Shown here: in pieces, positions 37,051-48,773 of the stretch | Position numbering within the stretch: the stretch's first letter is position 1 | Layout of the letters: each line of letters starts with the position of its first letter | Assembly (NCBI GenBank): GCA_020226215.1 | Contig: CM035236.1 | Span: forward strand, 5,771,001-5,835,000 | Reading direction: 5' to 3' | Source of the DNA: Sindora glabra | Taxonomy: Eukaryota > Streptophyta > Magnoliopsida > Fabales > Fabaceae | Length of the DNA stretch: 64,000 nucleotides | Position numbers and translations under genes: made by a program | Notes under the pieces: model-generated | What the model was told of the DNA's origin: nothing | Database searches by the model: none | What the model saw: the letters and a program-made list of their open reading frames with translations, nothing else

Positions 37051-37323
37051 TGATGCTGCTCTTTGCTCTGCTGAATTTGGCTTAGCTCAACTCTTCCAAG
37101 TTTCCAATCCAACTGATTCTCTTCCCTCTCCGTCTCCGTCTCCCTCCTGTCAGTTTCATCTCTCCCTCTCTCTCTCTCTCTGGTCTACATTGGCGGCCCA
37201 GCCCCTCAGCACGAGTTTGGCTCCTTCTATTGTGAAGCTTTTCGGTGAAATTGGGCTTTTTGCAATGGGTTTGCCAAGTGCAAGTGAGCCCAGTGGTTGG
37301 CCTTCATTATTGGGCTCTCTCCG
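36675..37323. repeat. 649-bp tandem duplication, copy 1 (attached to intact SufD)
   Basis: This unit spans SufD codons 1-125 plus one base, the GA-rich leader and 273 bp upstream of the ATG. Base-by-base reading against copy 2 shows no difference. The 4-base word GAGA occurs at both ends and at the junction. Confidence 0.93.
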
Positions 37324-37699
37324 GAGAAGGGTCTGGAAGTTTCGAAGCGGGGCGAATTTCTGAGTGCCTGATGAAGGAGATGTCGGTGAAGCGAAAAGGC
37401 TCGTCTTTGCGAGAAGGCCATGGGGTTGAGAGAAGGGATTCAGAGGATGAATCTCTGAGCTTTTGGAGAGGAAAGGGCGGTGCAGAAGATGAGGCGAGAG
37501 AATCTTCAAGGGTTTCAGCGAGTTCAAGTACAAAGGGATCTGAAGTGATGGCTTGTGATCCTAAGGAGGACTTGACTAAGACTCTGTTTTTGGCATTGGT
37601 TTTGCGATGGCCCAGGAATTTGTAAGTTCTGGAATTGGATGCTGAGAATGAATGCAGAGGGCATTTGTAAACTGGGGATGTAAAGACTAGAGCACTCAT
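37307..37699 (-). pseudogene. truncated SufD 5' fragment (duplication product)
   Basis: The distal copy has its own ATG at 37699 and reads the same first 125 residues as SufD (transit peptide and start of the mature domain). It then crosses the junction into the promoter of copy 1 and stops after five foreign residues (PERAQ), giving 130 residues in all. It lacks the core and signature segments, so it cannot act as SufD. It could still import a short peptide into plastids, or act as a long uORF if transcription starts at the distal promoter. Confidence 0.85.
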
Positions 37700-37976
37700 T
37701 GATGCTGCTCTTTGCTCTGCTGAATTTGGCTTAGCTCAACTCTTCCAAGTTTCCAATCCAACTGATTCTCTTCCCTCTCCGTCTCCGTCTCCCTCCTGTC
37801 AGTTTCATCTCTCCCTCTCTCTCTCTCTCTGGTCTACATTGGCGGCCCAGCCCCTCAGCACGAGTTTGGCTCCTTCTATTGTGAAGCTTTTCGGTGAAAT
37901 TGGGCTTTTTGCAATGGGTTTGCCAAGTGCAAGTGAGCCCAGTGGTTGGCCTTCATTATTGGGCTCTCTCCGGAGA
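37324..37976. repeat. 649-bp tandem duplication, copy 2 (distal)
   Basis: An exact repeat of 36675-37323 offset by 649 bp, ending in the shared GAGA at 37973-37976. Sequence beyond 37976 is single-copy and is the original upstream flank of the SufD gene. Confidence 0.93.
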
Positions 37977-40900
37977 CACAAGTATTGAAGGTAGCCCAGG
38001 AATGAACTTCTCCAAAATTTGACCCTTCTTTAATCCTGTTAAGCCTATTATGTTTTTTGGTATCAATTTTTGCATCAACGTGATTGTAGTTCATATATTT
38101 ATGGGTCACCAACTAGTATGATTTTAGCTGGGCTAATGTTTACATGAAGCCAAAACCTTGTTTCCTTTCTCTTGTGTGTATTGGAAATTAAGAAATAAGA
38201 AATATGAGATCGAAGTGACGGCTGCTGCTGAGGATTAATGAAACAGGGTTATTCAAGGAAATAAATACAAAAAGCAAAAGATAATGTATTGATAAAAAAT
38301 GAAAAAAAATTGTGAAGCACGAGGAGAATTTTCAACGCGTATGATGAGAGCCGTCATGTATGACGAATGCGTATTAGTTTGTTGGGGTATGATGTGTTGA
38401 CCCACATGCTTATGGCTTAATTATGTTTAGAAAAATAATCACATTGATTGCATTGGATCCATGTCCACCAAATCAACATAATCTGATCCGAATCTGCCGC
38501 TTTTGTCTTCTCAATATACCCCATTACTGCGCTTAGCGTATCTTAATACCTTAGTTTTACTGCTTTTAAGCTAAGCTTTTGTACCAAAAAGCAAAACGCA
38601 TTCCGACAACTTGTCTGCGCATCAAGATCATCCATCGTCGGGTTGCTGACGTCCCATGGATCTGTCCCAAAATTGTCGGTTCTGATCGGAACCCTTCTGA
38701 TAATGTGTTTCATGCAGGCACGCGCTCCATAATTTTATATCGATGGAGTCCGTCCATGCCCTTCGATTCAAGTTTGAACTCAGCAACAACTAATGAAGTA
38801 GGCATTCGGTAATGTTGTAAAAAAATTTCTTTTTATTATGACTTGATTTTAAATTAAAATTTAATATTTACTATTAAAAATAATTAATAATGCATAATTT
38901 TATTTCTTATTGAATTGGATTGATCACATTGACTTCTATCATTGTACTCGGAGTCCATGTCTATCGAGTAAAAACAGTTAAAAAACAATTACCAAAGGAT
39001 TATTAAACTAAGTCACAGCTAGCTGACAAACAAATTGACCTTTTTCCATATTCCAAGTCATATCAGATATCAAAATAATTACGCCAAAACGAATGGTATG
39101 GTGATTGAGTGGTGGTTAATGTAGCCGAATTATGACAAACTTTTTCTTTCACTAGCTATCTCCCGAACCTCCCATAGTTTCTCACTCACCCACTCACTAT
39201 TGTGCGAATTAAAGCAACCTGTCACATCTCTCTCCCACGGGTGCTCGACCTCCACTGTATACATAATAGTGGAAAATAATTGATAACTTTTATTTCGAAA
39301 AATAGAATACTACATTGAAAAACTCTGTTAATAATTGTGATGTCCTGATGCTGATTGTTCAATTCACGAGGTCTAAAAGAAAAACTGCATACACGCGTGT
39401 AAAATCTTTTAAATGAAAGAGTATACATCGTTAACTTCTATATAAAAATATGGAGGTTAGGGATTTTTGCATGTATATATAACTGGAATTTATATTTGCA
39501 GTTTTTTTTTTTTTTTGGAGAATAATAGAAATAAGATTATCGATGGGATTAGGTTTTGAACAAAACAAAAGCAAGTACAAGACTAGAATTAGGGTTACCT
39601 ATTGGTGAGTTGAAAATGTAGCCGAAATAACCAATTAGCATGGAAATGACCAAATGATGCTTGAAGAGAGGAATTACATTAATTGTCAAATTGGCAACAG
39701 GAGATAATGGGACCGAAAGCAGTTGACAAAGATAAGGTTCATGCATGTTCTTCCTAATCCGATATATTCACCACTCCCATCCAAATAAATTAGATATTAC
39801 TAATAATTTCGTTTTATCATTTTTCCCAATTAGAGCACACCTTTGTCTTCCCATCTTTTTCTTTGGCATTACAATTCACACTTCAAATTTAACACTGTCA
39901 TGCAAATATATATATCATTAATAACTATGCCTCCACAGCCTTTAAAAAAAGATTATCGAAAATTACCGTCAATGATTAGTTTTGAGAATTTTCATTTCCA
40001 TCATAAATTAAACCCAAAAAAGAAGAAGTCATTCTGTACTTACTACGAATTTCAGCTGAGAGAAGAGTAATTTCGCCTTTTTAAGAGTTCCGTAAATAAA
40101 AGGAAGTTCCCTTGACTAAATAGTAAAACCATCTAAGTTCTTCATTTTCGCTAGCTGTATCTGGCTGTTTCTGCCTTCTGCTTTTCATCGAAATTAATTA
40201 TTTCATTCTTTTTTTCCGACTCATATAGGTATAATGATAATGAGATAGGACTGGAATAAATCACTCTCCTCCTCCTCCTCCTTACAAGACAATAGAACTT
40301 TGCAGAGAGTTCGAAGGATTGAAAAAAATACAAGTTTTAAAGTAAATATTATAAATTCACGCATAATCATTAAATAACTTAAAAATAAGGGAATAAAGTT
40401 TTAAATTTATATATAATCAAAGATTATTTTAAATTTTTTATCTCTAATTGAGATACTTCTCCATTATGTATGTATATATATATATATATTCACAAGCATG
40501 TAACAATTTTAGAATAAAGATGTACTATCTTAAGTATCTTAGTTATACTGTATGTGTGTAACAGACTAAGAAGATAAGGACAGGATTTTGCATGGTGAGT
40601 ATTAAAGTTGTGGCAAATGGAGAATGACATACTTAAAGCAAAAGCTTGGCCAAAGCAATCGTTTACGGTATGAGTCTGCCTTCAACATGACCAATCTCAG
40701 GAACTTTACGCATTTTTTTATGTTTTTAATTTCCTCATTCACAATGTGTAACAAACAAAAATAGGCCAAATTTTAAGAATTACATGAGGAAGCCCATATG
40801 TATCTCAACTGAATTCTATAATATTCTAAAAATTTTAAAATTTAAAATAATGCAATAATACTAAAAATTATTAATTAAATTATTAATTATTTATTAAAAA

Positions 40901-43453
40901 ATAGATAATTACAATTAAATAATTAATTTCAAATAATATCACTTCAAATTTAAATTTTAACAAGTACCTGTTTCTTATTCTTGTATACTAAAACCATCAA
41001 ACTCAAGATAGGAAGGGAAAGGGCTCCTTAGGGCAAAAGGAACACTTAATTATTTGGCTCCTTTTTGTCCTTTTCATATCTGAAAAGGTGGCAAGAGGGC
41101 CTTCCATGCTCCCTTACGGTGGCTTTGCCAAAAATTTAAATTGTAAGCGACATTTGGAAGGAAAACAGAATAATCTTTTTTTGATTAACTAAAACAGAAC
41201 AGTCTTTACCTGGAAATCAAGAACTGATTAGTACGAATCCAATCAATGATGAGATGGTACCTGTATTATTTTCCCCGGTCGTTTCTCTTTCTCCCTTGTG
41301 CAGAGGTCTTGTGCCTTTACTTTCTTTTGCTAAAAGTAGATTTAAAATTATAGTTGAGAGTAATTCTCCAATAACGCACTTCAAGTTTAAGTTATTGAGA
41401 GATTTCTATGAATTTATTATTTTAAAAATTTAAACTATATGAGTGAAATGTAAAACAACATATATAAGGTAAGCAATCTAAAGACCTTTTAAAAGCTTGA
41501 TTTTTTCTTGTTAGTGTAATTAGCCATATTTTCGAATACGTGTTTGATATTCAAAACACTAAAGTTGGAATCGCAGAAATCCCACCTCCATGTCATTGGA
41601 ATCCGATACAAAGCTGTAAATTGCTGCTAATGTTTCACTCTTGTCATGAGCTTGGGAGTCCAGAGGGATAGAGAAAATAACGAAAAAGAATGAAGGGTAA
41701 AAGGGGGAAGAAAGATGATAATTAAAAGAGAATTTTCTTTCTCCTTATTTCAATGCTAAGAAAATTCTCCAAATTGAGAAAACTGAAGATGTTTGGAGGA
41801 CTTTAAAAGATTTATTAAACATGCCTCCCTCTCTTTCTTGTTTTACTCAATTTCCAAATAATATCTTTTATTTTCCCTTCATTTTACCCCATCCAACGTA
41901 ACATTAATTTCTTCTATAATTTAGGAAGTTCTTATTATGGTACTTTTAGGATTCTAAAAATTAGGTAATATGATAAGTTTTGAAATTGTTAAATTAAAAC
42001 TATTTAATTATAACTATCAATTTTATAACAAATGTAATTAAATAATTTTAACTTAACGATTTATAGGATTGTGACATCAACTTAAGTTTTAAAATCTCTT
42101 GGAGTATTATAATATTCACCAATTTGAGATTTATGATAGTTCTTTTTTTCGTACTAGTTTTTCTAAGATATAGAGTCATTTAGTTGGGAAAAAAGTCACA
42201 TGAAAGTCACATGTGACTTTTTGAAAAATAGAAGATAGGCATTAATCAAGCATATAAACTAAAGGGATTCACGAGATATTGTAAAATATTCGACTTCTAA
42301 TCAGATTGTATGGGTCTAGGAGGATGTATTAATTAAACATATAACATTAGGTAGGAACGTACCGCCATCCCAGAATCTCTCCCTTCAACCATTTTAGAAT
42401 TTAAACTGGCGGTTAGAAATAATGGCTCTAATCAGTTTCAATCACATCCACTGATATCCTTGCATAGCAAAAGAAGCCTTAAAGTAAATCATAAAAGCAT
42501 GGAGTGCCTCCCAATTGCCCATGACATCTTTTGCGAAATCCCACAAATGGGAATTCGATAAGATTAGATTTATAATTAAGAGGTAAGTATATCAAATAAA
42601 GCTAAAAGTAAGCTAGCTCGACCAAAGCTTAAAGCAAAGGCTTTATTTTAACCTATTGCCTTTTTGCTAAGACAGACAGTACCGCGATGTTCCACTAATT
42701 ACACAAGATTTTCCTTAAGCAAATAGATTTTAGTTGTTTCGATTCCTGGTTTTATGTTAATTATGCAAACACAATGTTTTGTCACGTTAGGATTCATAAT
42801 CTTTCATTTTTGTACAAAAATATTATATGCTCTAAAATTAAATTCTAAATTTTTTATATTAATTAAATTAAATTTTATAAATTTACTCTATTATTATGTA
42901 TTTAATTGATGACTTTGGATTTATATTCGAAGTTTTACTTTTAATACATATAATATTATTTTTTATATTTTCTTTCGTATCAACTCTGTCCCTTTTTTTA
43001 TATTAATTTGTAACTTTACCGGTAAATAGTAACAAGCAACTATGATTGTAATTTAAATTTGAAATTATGAAATAAGAATGGGGAGGTAGCTTTTATTCCT
43101 TTAATATTTACATGTGAATTGAGGCCATGGAAAGCTCAAAACTGATTAAGCACTTTCAAGGAGACTGAACTTTTTTGTAAGGGTACGTCCCGCTCGATGA
43201 CAGAAGCGCTTTAATGAAAAGAAGAAAGCTTTTGTTTTTGTCCGATTCAGAATGATGAGGCCGAAACTTGACGGTAATGGCAGCGCCAAGAAAGCTCAAA
43301 TTCCCCAATCATAGCTAGTGCCATACTTTGACCACTGTATGGTGACTTATGCATGTCATTCTCCATCTCACTGTAAAGGGTTTAACTTTCTAATCCTCAG
43401 ATTTATCTTCAGATGGTAGTTTCCTTGGTAATTTTATCACAGATTCATCTTTC
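37977..43453. other. intergenic, upstream of SufD
   Basis: The first several hundred bases should contain the ancestral SufD promoter. Beyond that, 38.2-38.8 kb and 39.0-39.3 kb have mixed composition without a convincing exon. The plus-strand frame ending at 38812 has no family resemblance. AT-rich DNA with a T-run (about 39501-39516) and a short (TA)n near 40477-40488 fills the remainder. No gene is called. Confidence 0.55.
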
Positions 43454-43467
43454 ATGGCATAAATCAT

Positions 43468-45631
43468 CGGCTTAATTTCATTTTGATGCTCCTAATATTT
43501 ATTTTATTCGCATTTGATCCCCCTAAAATATAAAGATTTATTTTGATCTTTTTAAAATTAAAATTTGAACACTTTTAGTTTTTCTATTAATTACTAAAGT
43601 TAACAAAAAAAAGAAAAAAAAAGGAAGAAAAATAAAAAATTAAATATATAATTTATTTATTCATTAAAATAAGAAAAATAAAAATAAAATATAAAATATA
43701 AAAAATACTCAAAATATTTAATTATTAATTGTAGTAAATGATACATCAAAATATTTAAAAAATAATAAGCTATTTATTTTTTTAAAAAATTAATAAAATT
43801 AATAATTATATTAAAATTATATATAACTAAAAATTTAAATTTATCACAATATATTTAGAGTTCTCTTTTATCACACTAGATAGAATAATTGATTATTAAT
43901 GAATTTGAGTGTATAGTTTATTTTATGTTTAAATGATAAGTTATTTTTTTATAATTTATTTATATAATTATGAATTTTCTTTTACTAAAAATTTTTACAT
44001 CAAATATTTTTCAAGAAAATTAGTTATTATTAAAATTCATCCCAAATATGAAATTAGTTTGAATACTTTAATAAATAATCAATTGCATATTTTCATTACT
44101 ATACCAAATAAGTATTCTTTTTAATTTTAATTTATTATTTATTAAATACACTCAAATTATTTGAACAATATATTCTTTTTTCCCGCTTTATTTATCATTA
44201 TTTTTTTGGTATGTCTAGACCCTCTTAATTAAACTATATTTAATTTATAATAAATTAAATTTAAAAAATATACTTATTTAATATAAAAATAAAAATAAGT
44301 GATTAATAATTTATTAGTGTATAAATTAATTTTATATTTAGCATGCTTTTTAATAATGATTGATTTTCTTGAAAGATATTTGATGTAAAGATTTGATAAT
44401 GAAAGAAAATTTATAATTGAATGAATAAATTATAAAAATAATTTATTATTTAAACATAAAATAAGTTACATACTTAAATATATTAATAGTAAATTATTTT
44501 ATCTGTTGTGATGAAAAATAGATTTAAATATATCCTTGAAGATTTAAAATTTTTAATTAAATATGATTTTAAAAGAATTAGTAATTTTACTAATTACATT
44601 GAAATATAAATAAATTACTTATTATCATTTCAAATGTTTTGAAATATTATTTGATATAATTGGTGATTAAATATTTTGAGTGTTTCCATTTTTTGCTTTT
44701 ATTTTTTTCTCATTTTAATAAATAAATAAATAAATTATTAGAAAGCACCCCAAATATGAAATTAATTTACAAACTAATAAATTATTAATCACTTATTTTT
44801 ATTTTTATATTAAATAAATAAATTTTTTAAAATTTAATTTATTATAAATTAAATATATTTAAATTAAGAGAGTCTAGGCACACCAAAAGAGAAAGAAAAT
44901 AGTGATAAATAAAAAAAATAAAAAAGAATACATGGTTGAAATAATTTAAGTACACTTAATAAATAATAAATTAAAATTAAAAAATTATATTTATTTAGTA
45001 TAATAATGAAAATATGTAATTAATTATTTATTAGAGTGTGTAAACTAATTTCATATTTAGGATGACTTTTAATAATAATAATAATTAATTTTCTTAAAGG
45101 ATATTTGATATAAATATTTTTAGTAAAAGAAATTTATAATTGGATGAATAAATTATAAAAAATATTTTATTATTTAAATATAAAATAAATTATAAACTTA
45201 AATTTATTAATAATTAATTATTTATCCAGTGTGATTTAATCTCTAAATATATTGTGATAAATTTTAAATTCTTAATTAAATATAATTTTAACATGATTAT
45301 TAATTTTATAGATTTCTTTGACAAATAAATAAATTGCTAATTGTTTTTTAAATGTTTTGATATATTATTTTCTACGATTAGTAATTAAATATTTTGAGTG
45401 CTTTCCTATTTTACATTTATTTTTATTTTTTTATTTTAATGAATAAATAAATTATATATTTAATTTTTTATTATTCTTTTTTTCTTTTTTCCTTTTCCTT
45501 CTTTTTCTTTTTACTCTTTTTCCCTTAACTTTAATGGAAAGTTAATAGAAGAATAAAAAATGTTTAAATTTTAATTTTAGGGACCAAATTTGAATCAAAT
45601 ATATATTAGGGGACAAAAATGAAATTAAACC
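43468..45631. mobile_element. 2.2-kb palindromic AT-rich element with a third internal arm copy
   Basis: The outer arms are long inverted copies. The left begins GGCTTAATTTCATTTTGATG and the right, reversed, begins GGTTTAATTTCATTTTTGTC. They stay alignable for roughly 850 bp, through AAAATTAAATATATAATTTA, CACAATATATTTAGAG and CCAAATATGAAATTAGTTT. The core (about 44340-44750) is a further copy of the arm in right-arm orientation, flanked by its own short inverted pair that contains GGTATGTCTAGACCCTCTTA and its complement. TAAATCAT borders both outer ends (43460-43467, 45632-45639), and a 14-bp ATGGCATAAATCAT occurs at 43454-43467 and 45647-45660. No transposase is visible. It is probably a nested non-autonomous DNA transposon. 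Confidence 0.65.
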
Positions 45632-45660
45632 TAAATCATATCTGTAATGGCATAAATCAT

Positions 45661-46300
45661 AACTCAGCTGAAGTAAGAAAAAAAACCTAAATATTAATTT
45701 TTTTTTGGTTGTAATTTAAATGTTAATTGAACAGAAAAGGGAGCACTTTGCCTTTAATGTAGAAGAACATTTTAAAACCCCAATCTTGCTTATCGAACAG
45801 GAGAAGTGATTTGATGATTATTAAATTTCGAGTGATTTTTATAATATCAATAAATTTTAAAATTTAGGATAACGTAATAAATTTAAAAATTATTAAATTC
45901 AAATTATTTAATTTTTGATGAAAAATATAATTAAATAATTTTAATACAATGATTCTAGCATGGTTATCCCTAGACTAATTGCTTCATGTTTGATTGCATC
46001 TTAAGATTAAAGAGAGTGAAAGAAAATCAATGCAATTACAACGCTTGAAGGCTTAATATCTTCTTGAAGAACGCACTAGCACTTGTGAACGCGCTTGAGA
46101 GACACAAAAACATATATCAAAATCAAACCCAACAAACAACGATCAGGAATTGTTCGTATGACGCGAAGTTAACTTAGTAATGTGAACTGGTTTCAATGGT
46201 GGGGTCGTTCGCTTTGGAATTTTGGGTTCACTTTGAGACAAGTATTCTCAAACTTTCGGTGTTTGTGTGAATTTTTGAACTGTTTGCTCCTTTCCCAAAT
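45661..46300. other. NAC promoter region
   Basis: Single-copy sequence upstream of the NAC gene. No open frame or repeat of note is seen apart from AT-rich stretches near 45.83-45.95 kb. Confidence 0.5.
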
Positions 46301-46301
46301 G

Positions 46302-46310
46302 CTATATATA
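46302..46310 (+). promoter_or_regulatory. TATA box of the NAC gene
   Basis: CTATATATA is followed about 30 bp later by a pyrimidine-rich stretch suitable as a start site. It implies a leader of about 600 nt before the NAC ATG at 46937, with no ATG until 46673. Confidence 0.55.
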
Positions 46311-46672
46311 CCGCACCATTTACCTCTGCTTCTACTCTACCACTTCTTCCCTCCCTCCTTTCTATAAACTACTGATCTCCTCATCACTTTGCCTTTCTAA
46401 AAGTCCCCACAAATCCAGTCACACCAAACAAAGCAACAAATTTTTTCCCCAGAAATTTTGAATTTGCAACCAATTCATCTGAGATTCTCCTCGTTTCTGT
46501 TTTCCAAACTTCTAAAATCAGAATATCATAGTTGAATTCCAGTGAATTCAACATCTGGGTATCTCTTACCTTTGTTCATTCGTTCTGTATCAGGGATTTG
46601 AGTATTTGAATACAGGGGGAGGGGAGGGGGGTTAGATAGCAGCCATAAGACACATCGGGTTTCTTTAAGACA

Positions 46673-46801
46673 ATGATTTTTCAGTTCAACGGATGTACTC
46701 AAAAGAATTTTTACTTGATTTTTGACAAAAAATCTGTCGTTAACAAAAGCTTCTATTTTTGGATCTTCCAGATCTTTAATATGTATACCCTCGGCACTTA
46801 A
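46673..46801 (+). promoter_or_regulatory. 42-codon uORF in the NAC leader
   Basis: An ATG at 46673 opens a 42-residue frame rich in Phe and Ile/Leu that closes at TAA 46799-46801, 135 nt before the NAC start. A second, overlapping 10-codon uORF begins at 46693. If the leader starts near 46340 and is unspliced, both would be met by scanning ribosomes. A regulatory role is inferred from position only. Confidence 0.4.
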
Positions 46802-46936
46802 CAACACATCCCATTATATTCCAAGAGAGTTCCATTTCTCTGCAAAGCTTCACGCTTTTTTACAAGAACAAATACGAGCTACCACTAGAGTTGTTTTCCT
46901 TGTGGGATTTATTAGTAAGAAACAGTAAAATCTATA

Positions 46937-48773
46937 ATGGGAGGGGCATCATTACCACCAGGTTTTCGTTTCCACCCAACTGATGAAGAATTAGTAGGAT
47001 ATTACCTGAAAAGAAAAATCGATGGGCTCGAAATTGAGCTTGAAATCGTACCCGTGATCGATTTGTACAAGTTCGATCCGTGGGAGTTGCCGGGTAATCT
47101 TTAGTTGCATACTTTAATCATTTGCAGCACAGAACAGTAGGAAAATTACGATCTTCTGGGTTTTATGGCAGTGTGAACGCAGAGCTTTCTAAATGCTTTA
47201 AAAGCAGTGTTTTGTTTGTTTTCTTCACTTTTTTTGGGGTCATTATCATATTGTACTCTTATTCCATGGGGCATATAACTTTTTCATCACAAAAGCCGGT
47301 TCAACGGGATTTCCTTAGTCAAGCTTAGAAAAGCAAAGAAAAGCAAAAACACCACCTTTTAATTTTTTTCTGGTGATAAAATTTGAGAATCTGATTTCTG
47401 ATCTCTGAAAATGCAGAAAAATCGTTCCTGCCGAATCGAGATTTGGAATGGTTTTTCTTCTGTCCTCGTGATCGGAAGTACCCGAATGGATTAAGGACAA
47501 ATAGAGCTACCAAAGCTGGTTACTGGAAAGCGACAGGAAAAGACAGGAAAGTTGTGTGCAAGTCCACACCATCCCCTGTCACAGGATACCGAAAGACACT
47601 GGTTTTCTATCGTGGGAGAGCCCCTTTAGGGGATCGAACTGACTGGGTCATGCATGAGTATCGTCTCTGTGATGATCTTGGCCAAAAACCGCCAAGTTTT
47701 CAGGTAAAGTTTAAGTTTTGGATTGGAGTAATTGGTATTGGAGCTTTTGGAATCCATTTAATAAGCAACTTAAATAAGAGGTTACAATATATACAACTCT
47801 TTTATAAACTAGTTAAATGGTAGTCATATTAGTGCTTTAAGCTGTCATCCATTGAGGATTAAGTACAGCTTCTGCTGAAGCTGTTTTCAGATTTTGTAAT
47901 TTCTTTTAGTCATGTTTCGTGACTTAACTTGTAAGAATCAGTATAGATAAGCTTATAATAATGTGTATCATGTTGTACTTATCAAAACAGATCAGCTATA
48001 GTAATTCTAATGCGTATCAAAACGGGTTGTCAGATACTTGTGAAATCAGAATGACTGAAACTCGTGTATGATTGTTTTAGGGGGCTTTTGCTTTGTGCCG
48101 AGTGATTAAGAAGACTGAGATGGCAAACGATATCCAGGTAGAACCGAAGGGCAAAATGGCAGCTAGCAGTTCCACGAATCGGAATGACACCTCAATGAGA
48201 AGCTGCAATGAGCCCTTCAGCTTCTCTAGTGATGTTTCGTCTCAGGCAAGCCCCCTGCAAAATCAGAGTCATTATTCTAGCCCTCTGACTTCTCCACACA
48301 ATGTGGCTCAAATGGCAGAGTTTGAGCAACCTTCTATGGAGACAAATCTTTCAGACTTCTGGATATCACCTGATTTTATTCTTGATTCTTCGAAGGTATT
48401 GTATTTCCTGGTTGAACTTGGAGAAACATTGGGGCTGAGCACCTTGATTTGAGAGTTATTGCTGACATTGTCTTTTCACATCTGACTGCAGGATTATCCT
48501 CAAGTACAAGAGACCGTGTCTGGAAACTTTCCACAGTATGAATTTTCAAGCTCGATGACACCATGGCAGTCATTTGAACACAGTGAAATCTCTCCCAGTT
48601 CATCGTACTCAAATTTCAATGGGGAAACCGAATTTGCTGATGATCTCAGTGGAATTGGCTGCATATCTCCTTACTCTGGACAGGGAAACTTCATGGGCTT
48701 CCATGGAAATCAGGATGTTACTTATGAAGGTTATGATCAAATCAATTCAATCAGATATCCAAAACCTTTCTGA
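46937..48773 (+). CDS. NAC071: NAC-domain transcription factor, NAC071/NAC096 type
   Basis: A plant-specific DNA-binding activator. Four exons, 46937-47093, 47417-47703, 48081-48395 and 48492-48773, give 346 residues. The N-terminal NAC domain is complete. Subdomain A is LPPGFRFHPTDEELVGYYL, followed by IVPVIDLYKFDPWELPGEK, subdomain C DRKYPNGLRTNRATKAGYWK with ATGKDRK, subdomain D TDWVMHEYRLCD, and subdomain E GAFALCRVIKK at the start of exon 3. The C-terminal half is Ser/Asn/Gln-rich and acidic with aromatic residues, as in NAC activation regions. No membrane segment is seen. The NAC071/NAC096 clade (Arabidopsis members linked to tissue reunion and ABA responses) is chosen from the EIELEIVPVIDLYKFDPWEL and LEWFFFCPRDRKY segments. 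Assignment to one paralogue is uncertain. Confidence 0.94.

Noticed and set aside
38579..38812. 77-codon plus-strand frame between SufD and the NAC gene
   Set aside because: It has no ATG at its start (it opens with TTG), no family resemblance, and no supporting exon context.
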